From contig CM036753.1 of the NCBI GenBank assembly GCA_020796225.1, forward strand, positions 89,129,703-89,193,702: DNA of 64,000 nt. Direction: 5' to 3'. The translations under genes and the position numbers were made by a program. This DNA comes from Arion vulgaris (lineage: Eukaryota > Mollusca > Gastropoda > Stylommatophora > Arionidae). Each line of letters opens with the position of its first letter. The stretch's first letter is position 1. This document shows positions 56,815-64,000 of this stretch, one piece after another. The notes below the pieces were generated by a model that was not told the DNA's origin, made no database searches, and was given only the letters and a program-made list of their open reading frames with translations.

Positions 56815-57665
56815 GTGACGCACAATCATTCAGCTGGTGATCAACAAGATAGACTGCAGTCAGTTTGTGAACAGTGGGACAAATTATCCCCTCACAGATC
56901 AATGAGACAAATTAACATCAGATTGCATGAAAACGGAAATGGAATCAGAAACGGAATGTGTCAGCCATTATTGGCGGGGAGGAATCGACACATACAAACA
57001 ACTCAATGGTCATGCGAACATGAATAAGCTGCAAGCACCTGCAGGCAAGATATTATTTCTTACAGGCTCACTGTTAGCTATACAAGCCCCGGAGGCTAAA
57101 TCCGCTGACAGCACAGTACAAAACTTTTTAAAAAAAAACTTTCTCAGCTTTCAGAAAAGGCAGACATTCACTTGCAGTTGATTCTATCTCACTGTGGCAT
57201 TGCAGGCAATGAGATTGATGATGTCTTAACTAAGGAGAGCAGTGCCAAAGAGCAAATTTACCAACCCCTGTTTTTCAAGAGGTCAAAACCCTCATACAGA
57301 GAAAATCTGCAGTAGATTGGAAGACAAACACTGGATTTGATTATGGAAAAGACTCCATCAAAGACCTAAGCAGAATAGAACAGGCCATTTTATTTCGACT
57401 ACGAACTGGACACTGCAGACTCAACAAACACATATACAGACTAGGAATAAGTCAAACACATCTCTGCCAGTGTCAGCAGGCGGAACAGACACCAGCACAT
57501 ATCCTGCAAGACCGTCCTCTCCTAGGTGAGCTGAGAAGCAACATGTGGCCCCACCCAGCTGACCTGAAAACTAAGCTTTGAGGAAACCTGACAGACCTGA
57601 AGCTGACTGCCCAGTTTGTGGTCCACAGTAAATTAATGACCAGAGATCGCTTAAGAAGAAGAAGA
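56815..57665 (+). mobile_element. LINE R 3' part (RNase H), broken
   Basis: Residues such as KLQAPAGKILFLTGSLLAIQ (57021-57080), then ILSHCGIAGNEIDDVLTKES in another frame (about 57183-57240), FRLRTGHCRLNKHIYRLGIS (about 57393-57452), CQCQQAEQTPAHILQDRP and a terminal LTDLKLTAQFVVHSK block, ending (GAA)n at 57655. RNase H plus Cys tail as in 1-1356. The 5' limit is uncertain. Frames are split by stops and frameshifts. Confidence 0.82.
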
Positions 57666-57699
57666 TAGCAATAAGCAAGACAAACTTTGATCATTTAAT

Positions 57700-58420
57700 T
57701 ATCCCTGGGTTAAACTACAGTCACCGAGCGATACTTGGGATAAACTAAATTGAGTTTGCGATCCGTGAGAAAACTAGTCGCTCACAGATTCTACTCGACA
57801 TTTTACACTCATTAAGAGATGCTGGTGCAAGTTACATTCACTAAGCTTTTCTATAGCAAGGAAAATTGACTAAAATTATTTAGTGCAAACTACATTCGTT
57901 AAGAGATTGCGCAGACACTTTACATTTATAAAGATGATCTAGGGGTACGCTATATTTGCTTTGAGATTCTAGGAACAAATTGCAACCACTCGGCAATCAG
58001 TGAGAAAAACTATATTGGCTTGTTGAGTTGTTAGGACACTTACATTAAAAAAAACCAATATGTGAGATAGCAGCCGGCAGTTAGTCCGCTATCCATGGAA
58101 CACGATACACTTTATCCATAGATCCGTACGGCAATCTACAGCAAGTTCGAGTTCCATGTAGCAAACTAAAGTCACTCAGCAATCTATTCGATATACTAAA
58201 AAGGCAATACTCGTTTTGTAGAACAAACTAATCACTCTCAAGTAAGTTGGGACTAACTGCAGTTACTTAACGATTCATATGACAAAGTACAGTCATTCAG
58301 CGATTCATTTGTGTGGATAAACTACAAGTAGCGATATATGTGAAAAACGAATCTCTAACATATAAATAGAACATACCACATTCACTCAATTATCTATGGA
58401 ACAAACAATAGTCATCAGTA
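57700..58420. repeat. Highly decayed tandem repeat, 29-30 bp period
   Basis: Successive segments each begin with a version of AAACTACATTCACT followed by a version of AAGCGATTCATGTGA, for example at 57711, 57828, 57886, 58166, 58228 and 58255. Most are 28-32 bases apart or multiples of that. No two units are alike, so this looks like an old array, about 24 units, no longer being homogenised. Confidence 0.65.
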
Positions 58421-58428
58421 CAGAAACT

Positions 58429-58600
58429 GTGGGCATGTCTTTAATCAAACTACTTGGTATGAGAAAATATGAAACGCTCTTTTTGACAAGATATTACAGG
58501 CTTATGCAATAAAAGTGGGCATGTCTTAATCAAACTACTTGGTATGAGAAAATATGAAACGCTCTTTTTGACAAGATATTACGGACCTATGCAAAAAATG
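58429..58600. repeat. 86 bp direct duplication
   Basis: Units start GTGGGCATGTCTTTAATCAA at 58429 and GTGGGCATGTCTTAATCAAA at 58515; a third start (GTGGGCATCTG) at about 58600 runs into a SINE. Confidence 0.9.
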
Positions 58601-58869
58601 TGGGCATCTGTAGCTTCAGCGGTAGTGAACTCGGTCACAACCAAAGAGTACTTGGCTCAAACTTCGCGTCAGGCAGTTTGGAAGCAAATTCCTTTCTGTC
58701 CGATTTTTACGAAAGGTAAAAATTAAACCTCACCGTTCAGAAAGCATTGCAAAACTACTGAATGTATAAGTGGTGCCTAGAAAATCAATGACTCGTTTAC
58801 TGTGGTTGATGACTATGTCCCGTAAAGGGTATGCCAAGATTTTTATTTCATAAAATAAATAATAAATAC
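58600..58869 (+). mobile_element. SINE S1, copy 4 (plus)
   Basis: Head CTGTAGCTTCAGCGGTAGTG (A-box region), then GGCTCAAACTTCGC (weak B box), body CACCGTTCAGAAAGCATTGC and GACTCGTTTACTGTGGTTGA, tail TATTTCATAAAATAAATAAT. It is the only full plus-strand copy. Confidence 0.82.
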
Positions 58870-60660
58870 TTTCCTTCCTTCCTTTCGTTCGCTTGAAATA
58901 AGTCTATATATTCAATGTTGTCTCTTGTATGAACTTCACTGTCTTTTGTAGCTCACACAGAGGTCCGTGTAGTTTTCTGTCGAGTGTTGTTTCGCTAGGC
59001 CAGTGAGTTTGCCTCAGTGTATCATATTCGGGGCAGTCTTGAAGTATGTGCTCTGCAGTCTGGTGTGCCTGTCCACATGTACACATGGGAAGGCGACGAA
59101 CATGGGGTAAAGATTAGATACAGGACAGACGGTAACCTATTCAATCTTCGGAGGTTAAAATCCTCCACCAAGGTAAAAGAATCAACTATCTCAAACCTGT
59201 TGTTTGCTGATGACTGTGCCCTCGCTACCAACTCTGATGAAGAAATGCAGACTTACATGGACAAGTTCTCAATGGCCTGTGATAGGTTTGGCCTCACCAT
59301 TAACACCAAAAACAGAGGTCATGTTCCAGCCGCCCCTAGAGAACAGTATTACGATCCAGTCATCAACATTAAACACCAGCGTCTCCAGTCAACGGACAAC
59401 TTTGCTTATCTTGGCAGCCTCCTATCCAGATCGGCAAACATAGATTCTGAGGTCCACAATAGGATATCCAAAGCCAGTGCTGCGTTCGGAAGGTTACGTG
59501 TCACTGTGTGGGAACGGAAGGGGATAAGCATAGTCACAAAGCTGAAAGTTTACCAGGCCATAGTGCTAACAACGCTGCTGTACGCAAGCGAGACATGGAC
59601 AGTGTATAGCAGACACGGAAGAAAATTAAACCATTTCCACACAAGCTGTCTACGCAGAATACTAAAAATAAACTGGCAGGACAAAATTCCAGACAGCGAA
59701 GTCCTCACAAGAGCAAAGATCCCAAGCGTCAACACCCTGTTGCAGAAGGCCCAACTGAGATGGGTCGGTCACGTTGCTCGAATGCCTGATAAACGCATCC
59801 CAAAACAGTTGATGTATGGCGAGCTTGAAGGGGGCAGACGTTTAGCTGGTGGACAGAAAAACGCTTTAAAGACACTCTTAAAGTGTCTCTGAAATGCTTC
59901 GATATAGACAATACGTACTGGGAATCCCTTGCGCAAGATCGCCAAATGTGGTGCTGTAACAACAAAAGAGGAACCCGAATAGCTGAGAATCATCATATTG
60001 TTGAGTCACAGAGAAAACGAGCAGCGCGAAAAGACAGAGCACACAACACGCACATGTCTAACCTTGATCATGTATGCCCCACCTGTGGTCGGGGATTCTG
60101 TTCTAGGATTGGACTCTACAGTCACCTCCGCACACACCAGAGAGGTGCAACAGTACACGTCTGAGATTGTTGTCATCATCGCTTGCGATGGACGGCTATT
60201 ATTACACATGGCTGAATTGCAAATCTTGAATTGTGTATACATGTGGCTGCGGAGTCGATTGTGTCCTGTTCTAAGGCGCAGAATGACAACTTGTTCCAAT
60301 CTGTTCATATTATAGTAATCGTCTTATGTTGGTATTTGTGGCTTTCTCATTGATTTAATCATCCTTTTCTTTTGGTGGTAGGTAACTGGCACATCCGGTT
60401 GCTCTCCTGCAGCACATTCCTTGGCGAATCGGTCTGCTGTTTCATTTCCTGGTAGTCCACAGTGAGAGGATATCCACTGCAAGACGACCCTGCGCTGCTT
60501 GGACAATTTAGACATAGGGTCTGTAGACCTGGCAATTTTCTGGACTGGAGTGCTTGGAGTGCTGATTTTGCATCAATCAAAAATACAACAGGTTGAGGAT
60601 CGGGTCTGGTATTCAACAGTTTTTCAGTTGTCACCTTGATTGCCCAAATACTTTATCTCC
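58870..60660 (-). mobile_element. LINE R (minus), split by a nested LINE
   Basis: On the minus strand the RNase H part lies at 60634-60324 (FLIDAKSALQAL; QWISSHCGLPGNETADRFAK) and RLRTGHNRLRSHMYTQFKI at about 60285-60215. After the nested insertion the element resumes with MCTCGQAHQTAEHILQDCPE, LRQTHWPSETTLDRKLHG and KTVKFIQETTL (59086-58904). Together these are the 3' third of an RNase H LINE, 5'-truncated at about 60655. Confidence 0.88.
59089..60202 (+). mobile_element. Nested LINE (K-related), 1114 bp, 5'-truncated
   Basis: An open frame runs to 59892: GVKIRYRTDGNLFNLRRL, FADD motif C at 59203-59214, AYLGSLLSRSANIDSEVHN, YASETWTVYSRHGRKLNHF, CLRRILKINWQDKIPDSEV, LRWVGHVARMPDKR. A single-base loss in an A-run near 59857-59861 shifts the frame, which continues at 59883 to a C-x2-C-x12-H-x3-H finger (60075-60137). 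Flanked by TACACATGG at 59080-59088 and 60203-60211, inside LINE R. One of the least decayed coding stretches in the window. Confidence 0.92.
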
Positions 60661-63137
60661 TAATACAATAACATGTCTTAAATACTGCTCTACAAAACAT
60701 CAAATAACAACCATATGTTAGATTTGTACAATATTTATATAAGACTAATCATGATTAAAAACTTGTTCGTGTGTTATAGTTTACTGATCTGACTTTGTTC
60801 TTTGACAAGTTATAACAATGAAACATGAACACTGGTTCAGATTGATTACATGATTACACATAGCGACATATATACACAAATCTACAATATGAAGATAATC
60901 GCTTTGTAGTTCATAGACAAGAAATCACATTGTATAGCATGAGCTAAAAATTGCTGACATTTAATAGCCTAGATTAACTTATTTTCACATTCACAAAATT
61001 TCAGGTCTATGCATAATATTTGTAAAGTGGATACTCGTTAGTCAACAATGAAATATACATTCGTCTCTGTAATCGCAGCGTTGGGGATGGAAATTAAATG
61101 AGTAGAGAAACTGCTCGTATACGATTCAAATGATACATCGAGAATGTTGATATTGGGAGAGAGAGAGAGAGAGAGAATGTTGATGTCTTCCTCACTTCAT
61201 ACCTCTATCACAGTATATCTTCCCATTGCATTATTTCTCATAATTTATTTCATGTTAAAAAGACCTGTTTTAGAATATCATGCATGCATCTATTATTTTT
61301 AAAAACTGTTTTTCAGAAGTACTACAATTCAGTGTTTGTTAAGTAAGAATCTGCGTACCTAGATGTATCCATGTTAACTACTAGAATGCATTCAATAAAG
61401 CTTACAGTCTTGTAAGTTACAATTTTCCCGTTCACCATTTGTGCTATCAGGTTCCAGTTAAATATTTATAGTCATTAGAACAATATATTCAGAATATAAG
61501 TTTTGCCACATATCTTTTCTTAACTGGTTCGGAAATAGTTTTCTCGAGTTGCAAATGTATCTAGTAGGACATATTTTAAACTTAGTAACGAAGAAACTTT
61601 TCAACTCTTAGTATTTTTATCGAGTAGAAATATGATTTACATATTTTAGATCACCGTGACCTTTCACACAGTATTCTAGAGTTTGTGATGTCTTATATAA
61701 TTGTGTAGTTAAAGTCTTCTCACGAAATGTGTCAACTTGGAAATCGTATTGTGCAAATTGTGACTAGTCCGTATATGGTCAAATATAGTAGAATGATTAT
61801 GCGTCTATGATGAAGGGAGCTTATATATAGTAACTTTAGGACGTTAGTTGATCCTGGTCCTTAATGTTTAGTAAGATAAGATTATCATACGAATACATAT
61901 TATTATATATAACTGATTGAAGTTAGCGATTTATATAGAAATACATATATCTGCTGATGTGGGTGCATGTACACAAAGTAATGATTGAAGACGATCACCA
62001 ATGAACTGCGGTTAATAACCATATTTACTTTGATCGCTACTACAAGCATACACATATGTCAGCGTCACTTCAAGAACCATTGGGTACAGGCGAATACCCC
62101 TGATGTACAAATTAATCTTAGGTTAATGTTGGTTTAAAAAATCTGAATTTATTATTTCTCTTGGACAACGGATGTTCAGTCTATTTGTGTTGATTTGTAA
62201 CAGTCAATGGTTAACTGCTTAGTGACTGTAGCCCATCCAAATATTTGTTGCCTGACTATAGATTGTTTCATTGATCACATTTATTTCATTAGTAACATAC
62301 TGTAGTTTGTGTTCAGTTTTAAGTGAGACCAGCATTTGTATCGTCCTTCTTCGATAGTACAAGTTTCTTGATTTCACTTGCTCTGAGATCATATATTTCT
62401 GAATTAGAAACATTTCGACCACTCCAAATGGGACTCAATCTGAGTAAGTTTGGAGCGTGAAGCCAGCAAAGATGCATCGTCACCACATAGCTCTTACGAT
62501 AGACTGGGAGATTAGTTGCGTGTATTTAAATCTCACTTATGTGTTCTAATGTTTAAAAAAGTGTGCGTGTCTCCTAAGTGCTGACAAAAACATGCACTGT
62601 AGTTTATATCTAACTATAATAGTTTTAAAATATAAATTTTTTGTAGCAATGAATGAAATATATTTTCTAACAATGAATGGACGTCAATGAAACCCGATAA
62701 CAACCCATCAAGAAATCCCAAGATTATCTGTAACCAGACGATCTTGTGATAGCCAGAACAAATGCAATACTAAAATACGATATTGTTTGGTGCACGAAAC
62801 TGTTGTCTGTACAGAAACAGTTGACCGAGACTGGATGATCTCATTGTATTTCGAAATTATCACTTGATCACGTGTAACCCCAACCGATTATCGAGCTTTC
62901 TGGTTGAGTATTCTCACGACGATACGATAGTGATAACAGTTAAATGTTGTTGAGTATCTCATCTCTGATATGTTCGATAATTGATAACATTGTCGATTTC
63001 CTAACTAATGGAGTGTTATATTATTAGACATACAGTCTAACAATATTGCAGACTAGTACACAGCTCGATACGAGACAATATCCCATGGTCGATATAAACA
63101 GACAAATCTCAGAATTGAAGAATGGAATACAATTCAA
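60661..63137. other. No recognisable feature, except one microsatellite
   Basis: The longest blank stretch, about 2.5 kb. AT-rich, with a (GA)n microsatellite at 61156-61176 flanked on both sides by GAGAATGTTGAT. No frame over 70 codons and no transposon end recognised. Confidence 0.55.
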
Positions 63138-63310
63138 CGTTATTGGTTATTAGTTACTAAACTGACGTCATTGCACTCCGGCAGACCCATAGGTGGTCAG
63201 TCTCCCCCAACAGATATCGAAGAATATGCATACTGATGGTTCCCGTGGCTCGCTGATTAAGCACACTCCTCACTCAACCTCTCAGGCATCCAGTTCTACT
63301 TGTGTACGTC
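63138..63310 (-). mobile_element. LINE D-like 3' end, second copy
   Basis: Aligns with 45648-45815 (GTTACTAAACTGACGTCATT, GGCAGACCCAT, CAACAGATATCGAAGAAT). The Cys tail is still discernible on the minus strand, but the frame is broken. Confidence 0.8.
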
Positions 63311-63414
63311 CGTTTATATTCTCTCCTCTACCTCTTCTTTTGTATGTATATTTCCTTGTCTGATCAGCTGGAGGACAAGCCAACGGTGCACGTTGTATCC
63401 CCGGTTGGAGCTCA

Positions 63415-63743
63415 TAATATATAATACAAATTAGACAACAACGATACAGTGTTACTGTTCAACATTGCAAAAACGAATTGAGAAATTAATTTTGAAAGTA
63501 CAAGAGAAAAGTTGAAACAAATGTATATCTTAATGTGGTAAAAACACAAATAATGACAGCTAATAAAACACACATGACAACATATATTTATCAAAGGTAG
63601 AGACAATAGACAATATGAACAGTTTGGAAATCTCGATTCACTGCTAACAACTAATAGACATGGGTTGAAGAAAAGTATAAGAAGAACACACACATGGCTT
63701 TACATACAATGAAACAAATAAAAACAGTATTTAATAAAAGCTG
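63415..63743 (+). mobile_element. LINE A internal fragment
   Basis: AACGATACAGTGTTACTGTT, AAACACAAATAATGACAGC and ATGAACAGTTTGGAAATC align with 14565-14880 of LINE A. It lacks the 5' core and is heavily mutated. It is interrupted by the SINE at 63758. Confidence 0.8.
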
Positions 63744-63757
63744 ACAGGCAAAGAAAT

Positions 63758-63967
63758 TTTTTTTTTTTTCCCGATCCAGAAGCACTTGAGCTTTTCAGTT
63801 CTTCGGCTCGGTGCCATGGACATCGTAACCCTTCAGTTCGGTGCCACGAACACCGTAAATCTGGGGAATCTGTGGCTTTTTCTGCCATCCCGCGGAATTG
63901 AACCCGCACACACAGAGGGATAGTCACCCGTAGTCCAACGCGCTACGAACACGCTGGGCAGACGGGC
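63758..63967 (-). mobile_element. Complete tRNA-derived SINE, 210 bp, exact target duplication
   Basis: On the minus strand it starts near CCCGTCTGCCCAGCG. The A-box region is TAGCGCGTTGGACTACGGG, the B box is GGGTTCAATTCCGCGG, then a body with two related GGTGxCxxGGxxCCG modules, and a poly-A tail (poly-T at 63758-63769 on the plus strand). Flanked by ACAGGCAAAGAAAT at 63744-63757 and 63968-63981. It looks the youngest of the SINEs here. Confidence 0.9.
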
Positions 63968-64000
63968 ACAGGCAAAGAAATACATACATGGCTTTACATA

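Noticed and set aside
1..64000. Host protein-coding gene with introns
   Set aside because: I looked for domain-bearing segments flanked by splice-like GT/AG and found none; every recognisable protein motif belongs to a transposable element. Small exons of an unknown gene cannot be excluded without transcripts.

Overview
This 64 kb window is AT-rich, repeat-dense eukaryotic DNA, most likely from an invertebrate animal. I found no complete gene, no spliced host gene, no rRNA, no convincing functional tRNA gene and no bacterial-type operon or CRISPR array. The content is decayed non-LTR retrotransposons (LINEs), tRNA-derived SINEs, cut-and-paste DNA transposons and many minisatellites. The mixture of RNase H-bearing LINEs, RTE/CR1-like reverse transcriptase tails, hAT and Tc1/mariner elements and V/tRNA-type SINEs would fit a mollusc or other lophotrochozoan. 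That placement is inference; no single-copy host gene is present to test it.

Layout. 1-1.36 kb: 3' end of an RNase H LINE. 1.36-6.9 kb: two copies of a composite repeat made of three different minisatellites around a tRNA-like SINE. 7-10 kb: little except small LINE tails. 10.2-12.4 kb: a 2.19 kb Tc1/mariner-superfamily element with about 106 bp terminal inverted repeats and a broken transposase. 12.5-21 kb: minisatellites interleaved with copies of LINE families A and B, then a degenerate hAT-type element. 21.8-23.3 kb: a 5'-truncated RNase H LINE (family D) carrying a nested, internally deleted LINE (family C). 24-28 kb: SINEs, the best-preserved LINE B and a LINE K tail. 29.9-30.6 kb: GC-richer dispersed repeat R2 (further copies at 49.8-50.9 and 54.2-55.1 kb). 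33.7-35.0 kb: a hAT element with perfect 8 bp target duplication. 36.5-41.1 kb: a 4.6 kb array of a 52 bp unit. 41-49 kb: LINE tails, SINEs and minisatellites. 49-58 kb: R2 copies, LINE fragments, a 34 bp array and a very decayed 29-30 bp satellite. 58.6-60.7 kb: a second nested LINE pair. 60.7-63.1 kb: no recognisable feature. 63.1-64 kb: LINE tails with a nested complete SINE.

How it fits together. Nearly every LINE piece is a 5'-truncated 3' end, and many are flanked by exact 9-14 bp target-site duplications that I could read directly. This is the mark of target-primed reverse transcription. Insertions into other insertions let me order events: C into D, K-like into R, hAT into a dispersed repeat, SINE into LINE A. 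All reading frames examined are broken by stops or frameshifts, or lack their 5' half, so I see no element here that looks autonomous. LINE family letters (A, B, C, D, E, F, G, H, I, K, L, R) and repeat names (S1, S3, T1, R1, R2, R3) are labels of mine for cross-reference, not database names.
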